Shown here: positions 46,873-57,349 of the stretch, piece after piece
Position numbering within the stretch: position 1 is the stretch's first letter
Layout of the letters: every line of letters begins with the position of its first letter
Source: Hoylesella marshii DSM 16973 = JCM 13450
GTDB lineage: Bacteria > Bacteroidota > Bacteroidia > Bacteroidales > Bacteroidaceae
Direction: 5' to 3'
DNA length: 64,000 nucleotides
Assembly (NCBI RefSeq): GCF_000146675.1
Contig: NZ_GL397214.1
Span: 49,101 to 113,100, forward strand
Translations under genes and position numbers: made by a program
Notes under the pieces: generated by a model
What the model saw: only the letters and a program-made list of their open reading frames with translations
Databases searched by the model: none
What the model was told of the DNA's origin: nothing

Positions 46873-48050
46873 AGAAACTCCTGCAATTCCTCCTCGGTAC
46901 GCTATTGTTCGTTATCGCGTCATGCGATAGCGACGTACTTGCACCATACCCCATCCCGCAAGCACAGGCCGACAAGACAGTGTTTGTCTACATGCCTTGG
47001 AGCGCGAGTAGAAGTGGCCACTCCGGCAGCCTTTACGATGCGTTTCAACAGAATCTTAGGGATATGAAAACAGCCATACAGGCCGATGGCGGATTGGGGA
47101 AGAACCGCGTGATAGTGTTTATTTCCACATCGGGTACAACGGCCGTGATGATGGAGATTACCTATGCCGGCGGCATCTGCAAGCAAGATACACTGGAAAC
47201 ATACAATGCCGCAAACATCCCCGCTTTCACGACCTCCAGCGGCATTTCCCGCATTTTGAATCGAGTGAAGCGGCAAGCACCGGCCAATCAATATGCAATG
47301 ATAATAGGATGCCACGGCACCGGATGGCTTTTCTCCAATGGCGGAAGAAGTCGCGTGCAGACCCGTTATTTCGGTGGTACCGAACCTTACACTCAGACAA
47401 ACATCCCCGTATTGGCCGACGGAATAAAAGATGCGGGAATGAAGATGCAGTTCGTTATGTTCGACGACTGTTACATGTCGAACGTCGAGGTGGCCTACGA
47501 GTTGCGCCACGTTGCCGACCATCTTATTGGCTGTTGCAGCGAGATTATGGCCTATGGCATGCCCTATCACCAGATGTGGAAGTATCTCGTGCAGCCCTTG
47601 CCCGACTATCGGAAAGTGGTTGAGACGTTCCACCATTTTTATTCCACCTATTCATACCCTTACGGAAACATTGGCGTGACAGATTGCCGCTATGCAGAGG
47701 AGATGGCCGGTGTGATGCGCATCATCAACAGTCGTTTCACGTTGAGTAATGCTACGTCGGTGCAGCGATTAGACGGCTATCACGACGTGATTTTCTATGA
47801 TATGGGTGACTACGTGAGCAAGTTGTGCACCGACCCCATTCTTTACGTCGATTTTCAAACAACATTGGATAAGTTGGTGCCTTTCAAAGCGCATACTCCG
47901 ATGGCATACACCGCGCTGGGGCAGTTGCCGTCGCCCAAGATACCCGTTTCCACTTTCAGCGGTCTCACCATCAGCGACCCCACCGTATCCACTTTTGAGC
48001 GGGCGGCAGTGAATAAGAAATTGACATCGTGGTGGGCTGCCACACATTGA
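46869..48050 (+). CDS. Clostripain-family (C11) cysteine peptidase lipoprotein
   Basis: 393 residues. N-terminal lipoprotein signal ([12 protein letters not shown], Cys about residue 18). The C11 His-Cys dyad is visible: His in [10 protein letters not shown] and Cys in [16 protein letters not shown], as in clostripain and PmC11. These enzymes cleave after Arg or Lys and are often self-processed. Likely attached to the cell envelope. Coupled to valS by an ATGA overlap, an unusual partner probably reflecting transcription only. Confidence 0.88.
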   Translation: MKKLLQFLLGTLLFVIASCDSDVLAPYPIPQAQADKTVFVYMPWSASRSGHSGSLYDAFQQNLRDMKTAIQADGGLGKNRVIVFISTSGTTAVMMEITYAGGICKQDTLETYNAANIPAFTTSSGISRILNRVKRQAPANQYAMIIGCHGTGWLFSNGGRSRVQTRYFGGTEPYTQTNIPVLADGIKDAGMKMQFVMFDDCYMSNVEVAYELRHVADHLIGCCSEIMAYGMPYHQMWKYLVQPLPDYRKVVETFHHFYSTYSYPYGNIGVTDCRYAEEMAGVMRIINSRFTLSNATSVQRLDGYHDVIFYDMGDYVSKLCTDPILYVDFQTTLDKLVPFKAHTPMAYTALGQLPSPKIPVSTFSGLTISDPTVSTFERAAVNKKLTSWWAATH

Positions 48051-48080
48051 TGAGTCCTGTTTTCATCAGTCTATAAAACT

Positions 48081-48124
48081 TCCGAGATACAATTGCCAAT
48101 GGTGGAATTGTATCTCGGATTTTG
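48081..48124. terminator. Terminator between clostripain and crp genes
   Basis: TCCGAGATACAATT and AATTGTATCTCGGA form a perfect 14-bp stem over an 11-nt loop, followed by TTTTG on the plus strand. Confidence 0.8.
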
Positions 48125-48194
48125 TTCTGTCCCTTTGTAAGTTTACAACAGCATTGCGACAAGTCGTTTACTCGCGGCATCTGAAGCACCGGTG

Positions 48195-48791
48195 TTAATC
48201 CAATAGGGTGGATGCACGCACGCGGCTCAGTGTTTCGGGCGTCATTTGCAAGTAGCTGGCAATGTAGATGAGTGGTGCGCGTTGTACCATTTTGGGGATG
48301 AGTTTGCAGAGACGACGGTAACGGTCTTGTGCCGTTTCAAAGCGCACGAGGTCGGCGTGTACCTGCGAGAGTATGAGCGACTCCTCCAGAATCTTGCGGT
48401 AGAGTATCTGAATGTTCACGTTGTGCAGTGCCACATTCTCAAGTTCCTGTTTGGGCAGCAGGTAAACGATAGTGGGCTCAAGTGCCTCCATCTGCAATCG
48501 AGTTGGCTCTTCGCGGAACAGGCTCTCGATACACATGACCACGGAATTGTCTACGCCCATGTGTTCGGTTACTTCTTTTTCGCCTTTGAAATAAAACTGT
48601 CTTATCAGTCCTGTGTCGATGTAGTAGAAGCCTCGGCAGATGTCTCCTTCTTTGAGAATCATCTGCCCCTTGGCAAACTTCATCGGAACGAGAATACTTT
48701 CCAATACATCCAGTTCCTCGTGTGTCATGGTGCTGTATTTGCGTGCCAATTCTCTTGCAATGTCGCGTGTGGTATTAGACGAACCTCTCAT
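48195..48791 (-). CDS. Crp/Fnr family transcriptional regulator
   Basis: 198 residues. N-terminal cyclic-nucleotide-binding fold (VPMKFAKGQMILKEGDICRGFYYIDTGLIRQF), dimer helix, and a short C-terminal helix-turn-helix (IASYLQMTPETLSRVRA). The phosphate-binding loop residues for cAMP are not clear, so the ligand is unknown, as in most Bacteroidetes members. No iron-sulfur Cys cluster as in Fnr. It follows lepA by 27 nt on the same strand, so it may be expressed by read-through. Confidence 0.88.
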   Translation of the reverse strand: MRGSSNTTRDIARELARKYSTMTHEELDVLESILVPMKFAKGQMILKEGDICRGFYYIDTGLIRQFYFKGEKEVTEHMGVDNSVVMCIESLFREEPTRLQMEALEPTIVYLLPKQELENVALHNVNIQILYRKILEESLILSQVHADLVRFETAQDRYRRLCKLIPKMVQRAPLIYIASYLQMTPETLSRVRASTLLD

Positions 48792-48818
48792 GATTGTTCT
48801 CCTTCTTTCATTTGTTGA

Positions 48819-50600
48819 TTAGTCAAGTTTCAGTACGGCAAGGAAAGCTTTCTGCGGCACCTCTACGTTACCTATCTGCTTCATGCGTTTCTTGCCTTTT
48901 TTCTGTTTCTCCAGTAGTTTCCGTTTCCGACTCACGTCGCCGCCATAGCATTTTGCCGTAACGTCTTTGCGTACGCATTTCACTGTTTCGCGTGCTACGA
49001 TTTTGGCTCCGATAGCTGCTTGGATGGCGATGTCGAACTGTTGGCGAGGGATGAGTTCCTTTAGTTTCTCGCACATCTGCCGGCCGAGTGTCACGGCATT
49101 GTCCTGATGTGTCAGCGTAGAGAGTGCATCCACAGGTTCGCCGTTGAGCAAGATGTCGAGCTTCGCCAATTTGGAGGGGCGGAATGAGTCAATATGATAA
49201 TCGAATGACGCATAGCCTTTGGAGATGCTCTTCAGCTTGTCGTAAAAGTCTATCACAATCTCTCCGAGGGGCAGCATGAAGTGGAGCTCGACGCGGTTTC
49301 CACTCACATATTCTTGTTTGATGAGTTCGCCGCGCTTATCGAGGCAGAGCGTCATGATGGGGCCGATGAAATTCGTTGTTGTGATGATGCTGGCGCGAAT
49401 GTAGGGTTCTTCGATGTGGTCGATGGCTGTCGGCTCCGGCAGACCGGAGGGGTTGTGCACCTCGTGCTCATTTCCTAACTTGTCGTACACCATGTACGAT
49501 ACGTTGGGCACGGTGGTAATCACGTCCATATTGAACTCTCTGTCGAGTCGCTCCTGAATGATTTCCATGTGGAGCAGACCGAGAAAGCCGCACCGGAAGC
49601 CGAACCCTAAGGCGACAGACGATTCGGGAGAGAACGTGAGCGAGGCATCGTTGAGTTGTAGCTTTTCCAGCGAGGCACGCAGGTTTTCATAGTCGGAAGG
49701 GTCGATGGGATAAACACCCGCAAAGACCATCGGCTTCACCTCTTGGAAACCGGCGATGGCCGATTGGCAGGGTTTTGCTACGTGGGTGATGGTGTCGCCC
49801 ACTTTCACCTCTTTGGCATCTTTGATTCCGCTAATGATGTAGCCCACTTCGCCTGTGCTGAGCTTCTCGCGTGGCACCATGTCCATCTTTAGTACGCCTA
49901 TCTCGTCGGCGTCGTATTCCATGCCTGTGTTGAAGAACTTCACCTTGTCGCCTTTCCGAATTTCTCCGTTTTCAATTTTGAAATAGGCGATGATGCCGCG
50001 GAAAGAGTTGAATACTGAGTCGAAAATGAGCGCTTGCAGCGGAGCGGTCTTGTCGCCTTTAGGGTGGGGGATGCGCTCCACCACGGCTCTTAGGATTTCC
50101 TCTACACCTTCACCCGTTTTTCCTGATGCTCGGATGATGTCTTTGCGGTCGCATCCGAGCAACTCGACGATTTCGTCTTCCACTTCGTCGGGCATTGCGC
50201 TCGGCATATCGATTTTGTTGATGATGGGCACGATTTCCAAATCGTGTTCTATGGCCATGTAGAGATTTGAGATGGTTTGTGCCTGCACGCCCTGCGTAGC
50301 ATCGACGATGAGCAATGCACCCTCGCAAGCGGCAATGCTGCGCGACACTTCGTAGGAGAAGTCCACATGCCCCGGGGTGTCTATCAAGTTCAGCGTATAT
50401 TTCTGTCCATCCTGCACATACTCCATCTGTATGGCGTGGCTCTTGATGGTGATGCCGCGCTCGCGTTCCAGATCCATATCGTCGAGCATTTGTCCCGTAG
50501 TGACCTGAATGGTGTTCGTGTATTCCAATAAGCGGTCTGCAAGGGTAGACTTGCCATGGTCGATATGGGCGATGATGCAGAAATTTCGTATAAGATTCAT
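48819..50600 (-). CDS. lepA: Elongation factor 4
   Basis: 593 residues from the ATG at 50600 ([19 protein letters not shown]); an upstream non-ATG extension was rejected because it overlaps the promoter box. GTPase motifs [14 protein letters not shown] and NKIDMPSA; the EF4-specific C-terminal domain contains [19 protein letters not shown]. It back-translocates or remodels ribosomes under stress. Confidence 0.97.
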   Translation of the reverse strand: MNLIRNFCIIAHIDHGKSTLADRLLEYTNTIQVTTGQMLDDMDLERERGITIKSHAIQMEYVQDGQKYTLNLIDTPGHVDFSYEVSRSIAACEGALLIVDATQGVQAQTISNLYMAIEHDLEIVPIINKIDMPSAMPDEVEDEIVELLGCDRKDIIRASGKTGEGVEEILRAVVERIPHPKGDKTAPLQALIFDSVFNSFRGIIAYFKIENGEIRKGDKVKFFNTGMEYDADEIGVLKMDMVPREKLSTGEVGYIISGIKDAKEVKVGDTITHVAKPCQSAIAGFQEVKPMVFAGVYPIDPSDYENLRASLEKLQLNDASLTFSPESSVALGFGFRCGFLGLLHMEIIQERLDREFNMDVITTVPNVSYMVYDKLGNEHEVHNPSGLPEPTAIDHIEEPYIRASIITTTNFIGPIMTLCLDKRGELIKQEYVSGNRVELHFMLPLGEIVIDFYDKLKSISKGYASFDYHIDSFRPSKLAKLDILLNGEPVDALSTLTHQDNAVTLGRQMCEKLKELIPRQQFDIAIQAAIGAKIVARETVKCVRKDVTAKCYGGDVSRKRKLLEKQKKGKKRMKQIGNVEVPQKAFLAVLKLD

Positions 50601-50624
50601 CTGTGTTGTGTATGTTTGCGTTGA

Positions 50625-50632
50625 CAAATATA
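50625..50632 (-). promoter_or_regulatory. Minus-7 box of lepA
   Basis: TATATTTG on the minus strand; start near 50618, leader about 18 nt. Confidence 0.65.
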
Positions 50633-50730
50633 CGAAAATATGATAACATGGCGGGAAATCGCCTATAAGGGACGTTTACTTTTAATGTATTTTAAAATAG
50701 GAGCAAGGCGACAAAATAAGGGATTCTTCG

Positions 50731-50739
50731 TAATTTTGC
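50731..50739 (+). promoter_or_regulatory. Minus-7 box of lipoprotein gene
   Basis: TAATTTTGC, perfect TAnnTTTG match; start near 50746, about 11 nt before the ATG at 50757. This supports the 50757 start over longer in-frame extensions. Confidence 0.65.
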
Positions 50740-50756
50740 AACAAAACATCAAACGT

Positions 50757-51182
50757 ATGAACAAAGTTACTTTATTCTGCATTTTTTCCGCAATGATGCT
50801 CTCTTCGTGTCAGGAAAGCATCGAAGACCGCGCTGCCAAGGAGGCACGCGAATACACGGAAAAATACTGTCCTACGCCTACCGTGAATTATACGCGCACG
50901 GACAGTGTGACTTTCGACCGCACCACTCGCACTTATCATTATTATTGCACGTTGTCGGACAGGATGGACAACCGCGACATCATTGATAAGAACCGGAAAA
51001 TGCTCCACGACTCACTGTTGCAGGCCATTGTGGAATCGACCCATCTGCAAGCCTACAAGGAAGCCGGATTCAATTTTACTTATACCTGCAGGTCGGCTGC
51101 GCATCCCCGCATGGTTCTCTATGAAGACACATTTACTCCGAAAGAATACAATGTCATCGCCGGCAGCGGAAAAGCGGGATAG
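50757..51182 (+). CDS. Small lipoprotein of unknown function
   Basis: 141 residues from MNKVTLFCIFSAMMLSSC, a lipoprotein signal with the lipidated Cys at residue 18. The mature part has charged helical and beta segments (TVNYTRTDSVTFDRTTRTYHYYC; Cys residues near 40, 69 and 113) and no family I recognise. Probably envelope-anchored. It stands alone between divergent lepA and convergent fadL. Confidence 0.75.
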   Translation: MNKVTLFCIFSAMMLSSCQESIEDRAAKEAREYTEKYCPTPTVNYTRTDSVTFDRTTRTYHYYCTLSDRMDNRDIIDKNRKMLHDSLLQAIVESTHLQAYKEAGFNFTYTCRSAAHPRMVLYEDTFTPKEYNVIAGSGKAG

Positions 51183-51251
51183 GCATAGATTCACGCACGG
51201 CGTATCTCACAACGAGCGCTGATACGCTCTGCGCAAAGGGTAGAGAAAGGT

Positions 51252-51361
51252 CTCAACGAGCGAGCCGTTTTCCGCTCACCAGCAAACTTTTTTCCGCTCA
51301 CCAGCAGAATTTCTTTTGCTCACCAGCAGAATATGGGATGCTCACAACCGCAGAAATTTGT
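51252..51361. repeat. Tandem array, 22-bp period, about five units (family G)
   Basis: GCTCACCAGCA or close variants start at 51274, 51296, 51318 and 51340, each 22 bp apart, with a degenerate unit in register at 51252. It lies between the converging ends of the lipoprotein and FadL genes. The rest of 51183-51533 holds only the terminator hairpin. Confidence 0.9.
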
Positions 51362-51459
51362 GTGTTATTTAAGTTTTACCGGATAGCAATATTTTATTCT
51401 CTTCCAACTACTTGGAAAGCTGTTTTGAGGAAGATTTAATTTTTTGATGATACAACAAA

Positions 51460-51500
51460 CGCCCCACATACAGGCTTGTCGGCTCATTGTATGTGGGGCG
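51460..51500. terminator. Hairpin downstream of FadL gene
   Basis: CGCCCCACATACA and TGTATGTGGGGCG form a perfect 13-bp stem over a 15-nt loop between convergent genes. On the minus strand GTTTGTTGT follows, a weak T-run. Confidence 0.7.
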
Positions 51501-51533
51501 AACAGTCACTGGAGCTTCTGCGAAGGTGAGGTT

Positions 51534-53063
51534 TTAGATATCGATATCCAATCCCACGCCGAAGACTTTGTTTGTGCGGGTAAAGCTATCGGTATTCTTT
51601 ACTGCTATCTCGCTTACTCCCGATTTGATGACGCTGTCGTAGGCTTTGTCAAAGGTCTCGTAATTTGTCCAGAAGTATGCCACGTTGAGTTTCACTTTTT
51701 CCGAGATTTGAAAGCCGGCACCAAAGCCAATGGAATAGCTGCTCGTCACGAAACTCATGTCGTTGAGGTAGTCGCCGTTGCCTAAGCCATACTTTGTGCG
51801 CTGTACGCCGGCACTCACCTGTACTACTTTCGAGATGTCCCACTCCGCTCCGGCAAGAAACTCTTGGGTATTTCCCGCAAGCAGCTTCTGCTTGTCGTTG
51901 GCCATATCGGCATTCTTATCGAAGAAAAGGTGGTAGCCGGCCATGACGCGCACAGTGGGTGATACCTCGTATTGTGCGCCGAGAGTGAAGAGTCCGGGGA
52001 TGTCGTTTGGCGTGTTCACTCCATGCTTGAAGAGCCCCGTGTCATCTCTTTTCGTGTTGTTCTCGATGTTCAGATTGGTATTCATCTCATACCTTACACC
52101 CACATTCAGCTTCTTATACTTATAGTCGAGACCGATGATGGGTGTCACGCCCCATCCTGTCTGGGTGCAATCAAGATACTTGTCGGCAAACTGTCTTTTG
52201 GTCTTGTCCATTTGATCGGCTGCTGCGGCATATTGTGCTGCTGCCGTTTGCAATGCAGCTTTTTTTGCAGGGTCGGTGGTTTGGGTGGCTTGCAGTTCGT
52301 AGAGTGCAGATTTTTCTTTGAGCGAGACGGCTTTGTCTCCGAAATACTGAAAGAGATTGTAGTCGGTACCGCCAATGTTGGCTGTGATGTCGGTAATGCT
52401 TCCCTCGTATCGGTTGGAGACATAGTTGAAACGTGCACCTACATAGCCGGCCAGATGGTCGTTGAATTTGTAGGTAGCACCCAGTTGCAGACCGAAGATG
52501 TATTGTTGTCCGTTGATATAACTGTTTACCCGATACCCGGGTGTAGTGGTTGTCAGACCCTGTGCATGAAGCAATGCGGGAATCATGGCAATTTGACGTT
52601 CAAATGACCCGAGACCGTCGTTGAAAGTTGCCTTACCGCCTCCGCCCCCAATGGCAAATCCGGCTTGAAATCCCCACTTGTCATAATTCAGTGCAGCTTG
52701 TATTGACGGAATGATCGGCACAGAGGCTGTACCCTTGAATCTTTTCACGCCGTCCTCATTACCACCATTCAACCGGAATGGCTGATAGTAGGGCGTACTC
52801 GCTAACGAGGGTACGGTGATGCCGCTGCGGATGGTTCGCGTTTGATAGGCATTCTGTACATTGAACGACAGGTGTAGTCCCTTTCCGAGGAAAGCAACGC
52901 CTGCAGGATTGCTATACACACCATCGATGCCTATGGCTCCATCGCGGGCAGGATTGCGCAGGAAGATAATGTTTTGGTTGGTGTTCGTAAGGAGACCTCC
53001 GGCGAAGGCGGCCTCGCTCATTAGCGTCATTAGCGCAAGAGAAACTAATTTTACTTGATTCAT
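51534..53063 (-). CDS. OmpP1/FadL/TodX family outer-membrane transporter
   Basis: 509 residues, signal peptide ending EAAFA. The mature N-terminus GGLLTNTNQNIIFLRNPARDG and the following YSNPAGVAFL match the FadL hatch region (NPA-type motif). The rest is alternating beta-strand text for a 14-stranded barrel, ending VFGVGLDIDI. A helical Ala/Gln/Lys-rich insertion lies at about 265-295. It likely takes up hydrophobic compounds. Own promoter (53090). Confidence 0.9.
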   Translation of the reverse strand: MNQVKLVSLALMTLMSEAAFAGGLLTNTNQNIIFLRNPARDGAIGIDGVYSNPAGVAFLGKGLHLSFNVQNAYQTRTIRSGITVPSLASTPYYQPFRLNGGNEDGVKRFKGTASVPIIPSIQAALNYDKWGFQAGFAIGGGGGKATFNDGLGSFERQIAMIPALLHAQGLTTTTPGYRVNSYINGQQYIFGLQLGATYKFNDHLAGYVGARFNYVSNRYEGSITDITANIGGTDYNLFQYFGDKAVSLKEKSALYELQATQTTDPAKKAALQTAAAQYAAAADQMDKTKRQFADKYLDCTQTGWGVTPIIGLDYKYKKLNVGVRYEMNTNLNIENNTKRDDTGLFKHGVNTPNDIPGLFTLGAQYEVSPTVRVMAGYHLFFDKNADMANDKQKLLAGNTQEFLAGAEWDISKVVQVSAGVQRTKYGLGNGDYLNDMSFVTSSYSIGFGAGFQISEKVKLNVAYFWTNYETFDKAYDSVIKSGVSEIAVKNTDSFTRTNKVFGVGLDIDI

Positions 53064-53089
53064 CTTAAATATTTATCGTTATTTTCGCG

Positions 53090-53098
53090 GCAAAGTTA
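53090..53098 (-). promoter_or_regulatory. Minus-7 box of FadL gene
   Basis: TAACTTTGC on the minus strand, perfect match; leader about 20 nt. Confidence 0.65.
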
Positions 53099-53346
53099 CT
53101 TGAATTGTTTTGTTTACTTTGCTTTCAACGTGTACATTTAAGAGATGATAACAAATTTCTTCGGGTATGTCCATGTGATACGTCAGTTCGGGATAAGAAT
53201 ATTTAAGTTGTGAGAGAGGAGGCGGCAGTGGAGTACAGCGGAATGATAAAAGTGACCCTCACTATTGGGAAAAAGACACCCCATTTCTCTAACTTCGCAG
53301 CAGAACTTAGACAGATGCTTAAACCGAACTCGCGTATACATGGTAT

Positions 53347-55902
53347 TCAGAACGTCATTTCAAACTTAAACCGAATACCCTCTCTTTTCCCCGTCATATG
53401 AGAAGTATAACTGAGGCGGCGTACATAGTCGATGGAAAAGAATTTGAAGACATTATGTACGCCTATAGTCATTTCCCAATAAGGCTCTTTAGAGTTGATA
53501 ATGCGAGTTCCGGAGGGGAACAGGAACAACGTCTTGTCCGCAGTGTTTTGCGGCAGGAAAGGATTATTCTTGTCGGTAAGCGTGCCCCACAATCCTTTGA
53601 TACCTATAAATTCGCGCCATTTGAGCTTTTTCACGAGAGGAATCCGATTGAGGAGTTTCCCACTTAAATCCCATCCTATATCAAGCGTTACAAAACGGTC
53701 GGTAAGAAATTCCATATTTCCCATGACGGAGAAAGTACCATCGTGAATGAAATAAGAGAGATTAGAGGCTGGCATGATAAGCAATGGGAAAGGTACCTTA
53801 TTCCATTGTACACCTCCTTTTACGTATGTATCAATCTTGCCCCAGCTATTCATCCAAAAACGTTTATAGAAACTTGCTTCGGTATAGTTGTAGCGGTATT
53901 GTCCGCCAAAGACGCCTTTGAATCCCATCGTATGGCTAAGGTTGAACTCGGGCGCATCAAGATTTACGGGAAAGCGGTGCTGTTTGGTGTTGATATATGT
54001 TTTGCCCGGAGCATAGAACAGCCCGATAGATGCCTCGGCAGTGCGTATCTTTTGTATGGAGAGACCATCGGAAAGGCGATTGAACACGAGTTCGCCTGTG
54101 GGGCGATTACTTTCCAACTTCAGGGCAGCTGTTGTACGAAAGCCTCCATCCGTTTCCCAATCGAATTTTAGTTTTTGTCGGTTATAGAAGTACATTTGTT
54201 CTACTTTCTGCCACCGTATGGCAGTAAACACGTTGTCTTTATCGGTCATGAGAAATTTATCCGATGGCGACATTACGTCGTAAGCCGTTTCTATGGAGAG
54301 TGTACGAATGGGAAATTCGGTGGGCTGATATTCTTTCTTATTGAATGAATAGGTAACGAGCGAGCTGTAATAGTGGTCGCGGGTCTTTGTGCCATATGCA
54401 TAATATCCTTTCCAGAACCAATGAGAATTGAGTGAAGCTGTGGTTTGTCCGCTGGCGCGAAGACGTATTCCGTCTACAAAATTCTTGGAAATGAGTGTAT
54501 TGATAGGACCTATGTCGAACTTGCTCTTTGTGCGTTCAGTGCCCGTCTCTACAAAGTTTTCAATCAATGCTTTCAGTCCGAAAAGCAGATATTTAAAGCC
54601 TTTTGTCTGTTCCATACGATGAATGAAAGCATCCATGGATGATTCGCTTTTTGTGAGTTCTACGGTTCGGTATCGTTGCCAGAAGTTTTCGTCGCGTAGT
54701 TTTGCATCTGCTTCATAGCGTTCTTTGGCCTTCCCGCGAAACAATTTCTTGGGCAGTTCGTCAAAAGCGTAGTCTGTGAGTCGGGTCGTTCGCAAAACGA
54801 TTGCTTTGGAGAGCAAATTATTGATTTTCAACTCTACCATCAAATCATCGGAAGAAAGCACCCATTCGCCGTTGGGAAGTTGCGTATAGTCTTGCTGTAT
54901 TTGCATGTTTTCCACGAAATTTACGTCGGATCGCGTGGGAATGGTCAGCAAGCAACGCTTCACATGCAAGGTAGAGTCTGCAAGGATGTAAAGTTCTCCG
55001 CGGAAGCCAAAGTCCTGCAAGTTATTGGGAGCAAACTGAAGATGGTAGCATTTATCTTTATCTACATACACAGTGTCTTCTATAAAGAATTTGTAAAATG
55101 CAACGGCATCTTTTCCGATGGGGCTGGTAAAGGGATATTGCAGCAGTCTCACTTGATCGTCGTATATGTCTACGTCGGTGAAAATATCTTTCATCATAGT
55201 GTTGAGGATACTTCCCGTTTCAATGATTTGATTGACTCCTGTGGTACTTTGGCCTTTGATAATATCTTTTTCACTGCGTGGATTCTTTCTGTACACGTGT
55301 TGTATCACGGTTTCATCTATGGAAATGGGCAGTATGAGTTTATTGTTGTAAGGACAGGTCTCTACCTGCTCGATTAGCCAAGGCGACTTTTTGAAGCGTG
55401 TGCTTTCGAGTTCCTCGGGTTTGATGTCGTTGACCGCCAGCGTCAGCTTTTGATATTTGTTGTATTGATAATAGTCGTGGTTGTTGAGATGGGTACGTTT
55501 TTTTGCTGCTATAACCCGCTGCATAAGTTCCACAGCGGGATTGTTTTTGCGGCTATATTTCTTCTTTCGCTTCGATTTCACGACGACCTCGTCGAGCTGA
55601 TGCGTATCTGTCTTAAGACGAAATGTGAGCGAGTGGGGGGTGGAAGATTTGATGAGTATGCGCTGTGATACATAACCTACGGCACTGATGGTAAGATACC
55701 AGCCGTTGTGCCTTTCCACTGAAAAGACACCGGCTGAGTTTCCGGAAACAGCTATGCTGCTTCCTTTGTAAGAGGCACTTGGATAGGCGATGGTATCGCC
55801 TGTTTGAGCATCAAGTACGATACCCGTTATCTGGGCATTGGCAAAGAGTGTTGATGCCCAGAGTAGGATAATCGTGAGGAATCTTCTAATCGATTTCTTC
55901 AT
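53347..55902 (-). CDS. DUF5686 / carboxypeptidase-regulatory-like outer-membrane protein
   Basis: 851 residues from MKKSIRRFLTIILL (ATG 55902), which overlaps the end of the inositol-phosphate synthase gene by 17 nt. Signal peptide, then a carboxypeptidase-regulatory-like plug-type domain at about 24-110 (ITGIVLDAQTGDTIAYPSAS), a KSKRKKKYSRKNNPA basic stretch, and a long beta-strand-rich region ending GIRFKFEMTF, which looks like a TonB-receptor-like beta-barrel end. This matches the DUF5686 family of Bacteroidetes outer-membrane proteins; function unknown. Placement after the inositol lipid genes suggests, but does not show, a link. Confidence 0.82.
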   Translation of the reverse strand: MKKSIRRFLTIILLWASTLFANAQITGIVLDAQTGDTIAYPSASYKGSSIAVSGNSAGVFSVERHNGWYLTISAVGYVSQRILIKSSTPHSLTFRLKTDTHQLDEVVVKSKRKKKYSRKNNPAVELMQRVIAAKKRTHLNNHDYYQYNKYQKLTLAVNDIKPEELESTRFKKSPWLIEQVETCPYNNKLILPISIDETVIQHVYRKNPRSEKDIIKGQSTTGVNQIIETGSILNTMMKDIFTDVDIYDDQVRLLQYPFTSPIGKDAVAFYKFFIEDTVYVDKDKCYHLQFAPNNLQDFGFRGELYILADSTLHVKRCLLTIPTRSDVNFVENMQIQQDYTQLPNGEWVLSSDDLMVELKINNLLSKAIVLRTTRLTDYAFDELPKKLFRGKAKERYEADAKLRDENFWQRYRTVELTKSESSMDAFIHRMEQTKGFKYLLFGLKALIENFVETGTERTKSKFDIGPINTLISKNFVDGIRLRASGQTTASLNSHWFWKGYYAYGTKTRDHYYSSLVTYSFNKKEYQPTEFPIRTLSIETAYDVMSPSDKFLMTDKDNVFTAIRWQKVEQMYFYNRQKLKFDWETDGGFRTTAALKLESNRPTGELVFNRLSDGLSIQKIRTAEASIGLFYAPGKTYINTKQHRFPVNLDAPEFNLSHTMGFKGVFGGQYRYNYTEASFYKRFWMNSWGKIDTYVKGGVQWNKVPFPLLIMPASNLSYFIHDGTFSVMGNMEFLTDRFVTLDIGWDLSGKLLNRIPLVKKLKWREFIGIKGLWGTLTDKNNPFLPQNTADKTLFLFPSGTRIINSKEPYWEMTIGVHNVFKFFSIDYVRRLSYTSHMTGKREGIRFKFEMTF

Positions 55903-57193
55903 CTGCTTCGTAACCGCCCATCTCGCGTAGGGCATTTTTCAGCATTGTGTACTGCTGGTAAAGGTTGTTGATGGGTTCTTCTCCTTGCGTATAGTCGTGC
56001 ATCGGACTTTTGAGATAGAAGCTCAAGAAACGTTGTATGCCATAACGTCCGGCACGTTCGGCAAGGTCTGTCAAGAGCACGAGGTCTAACAACAGTGGCG
56101 CAGCCAGAATGGAATCACGACACAGAAAGTTGATTTTAATCTGCATGGGATAGCCCATCCAGCCGAAGATGTCGATGTTGTCCCATCCTTCTTTGTCGTC
56201 GTTGCGTGGCGGATAGTAATTGATTCTCACTTTGTGGTAGTAGTCTTTGTAGAGGTCGGGGTGTGTTTCGGCTTTCAAGATGGTTTCGAGTGTGGAGAGC
56301 TTGCTCACTTCTTTGGTGCGGAAGTTATCGGGTTCGTCGAGCACAAGGCCGTCGCGGTTGCCGAGAATGTTGGTGGAGAACCATCCGTTCAATCCCAGAC
56401 AGCGTGTGCCGATGATGGGAGCAAAGCCGCTCTTTACCAATGTTTGTCCGGTCTTGAAGTCTTTTCCTGCGATGGGCATTCGCGTCTGTTCGGCCAGTTG
56501 CCACATGGCCGGAATGTCTACCGTCGTATTTGGTGCGCCCATGATGAATGGTGCGCCTTCCGAAAGGGCCGCGTATGCGTAGCACATGGAGGGGGCGATG
56601 TGTGCGCGGTCATCGGCTTTCATGGCCTCTTCGAGTGCTTTCAGTGTACCGTGTACGGGTATATACACGGGTACATATATTTCTGTGGAGGCTGCCCATA
56701 CGACCACGATGCGTGCACAACCGTTGTGTTGTTTGAAAGAGCGTATATCTTCGCGTAACGATTCTACCATCTTCCAGCGTGTGGCGCAGGCTTTCACATT
56801 GTCGCCATCCAACCTTTTGGCATAGTTGCGGTCAAATGCTGCCTGCATGGGTACGATTTGCTCGAGTTCGTCGCGCACCGGTTCGATGTCTTTCTCTTTG
56901 AGCACTTCCGCATATATGGCGGCTTGATAAGCGTTCTGCGGGTAAACGTCCCATGTGCCGAATACGATGTCGTCGAGACTGGCCAGCGGCACGATGTCGC
57001 CATACGAGCGATACTGCTTGTCGGCACCTCGACCCACACGGATTTTGTCATACTGCGTTAAAGAGCCGACAGGTTTGCTCAACCCTTTGCGAATGCTCAA
57101 TACACCTGTCATGAAAGTAGTTGCGACGGCACCGCAACCCACGACCATGATGCCTAATTTGCCGTTTGCCGGCTTCACATTTCCTTGTTTCAT
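55886..57193 (-). CDS. ino1: Inositol-3-phosphate synthase (MIPS)
   Basis: 435 residues. NAD-dependent isomerisation of glucose-6-phosphate to inositol-3-phosphate. Rossmann start LGIMVVGCGAVATTFMTGVL; the family segments PFIMGAPNTTVDIPAMW, GKDFKTGQTLVKSG and LGLNGWFSTNILGNRDG hold NAD-binding and catalytic lysines. It supplies head-group precursor for the cluster upstream; homologous clusters in Bacteroides make inositol phospholipids and sphingolipids. A 156-nt gap separates it from the HAD gene; no promoter box seen there. Confidence 0.95.
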   Translation of the reverse strand: MKQGNVKPANGKLGIMVVGCGAVATTFMTGVLSIRKGLSKPVGSLTQYDKIRVGRGADKQYRSYGDIVPLASLDDIVFGTWDVYPQNAYQAAIYAEVLKEKDIEPVRDELEQIVPMQAAFDRNYAKRLDGDNVKACATRWKMVESLREDIRSFKQHNGCARIVVVWAASTEIYVPVYIPVHGTLKALEEAMKADDRAHIAPSMCYAYAALSEGAPFIMGAPNTTVDIPAMWQLAEQTRMPIAGKDFKTGQTLVKSGFAPIIGTRCLGLNGWFSTNILGNRDGLVLDEPDNFRTKEVSKLSTLETILKAETHPDLYKDYYHKVRINYYPPRNDDKEGWDNIDIFGWMGYPMQIKINFLCRDSILAAPLLLDLVLLTDLAERAGRYGIQRFLSFYLKSPMHDYTQGEEPINNLYQQYTMLKNALREMGGYEADEEID

Positions 57194-57349
57194 ATATTCA
57201 GATATTAAAACGTTATCATCTTGTTTCCTGCTATTGATATTATTTAGTGTGGGATGAGAAACCGGTGCAGGCCTGCCCTTATCCGCTTGTACAGCCTCTT
57301 TTTCGCGATTTTTTCTTCTTCTGACTACTCGAATGGAACTTTAACGGCA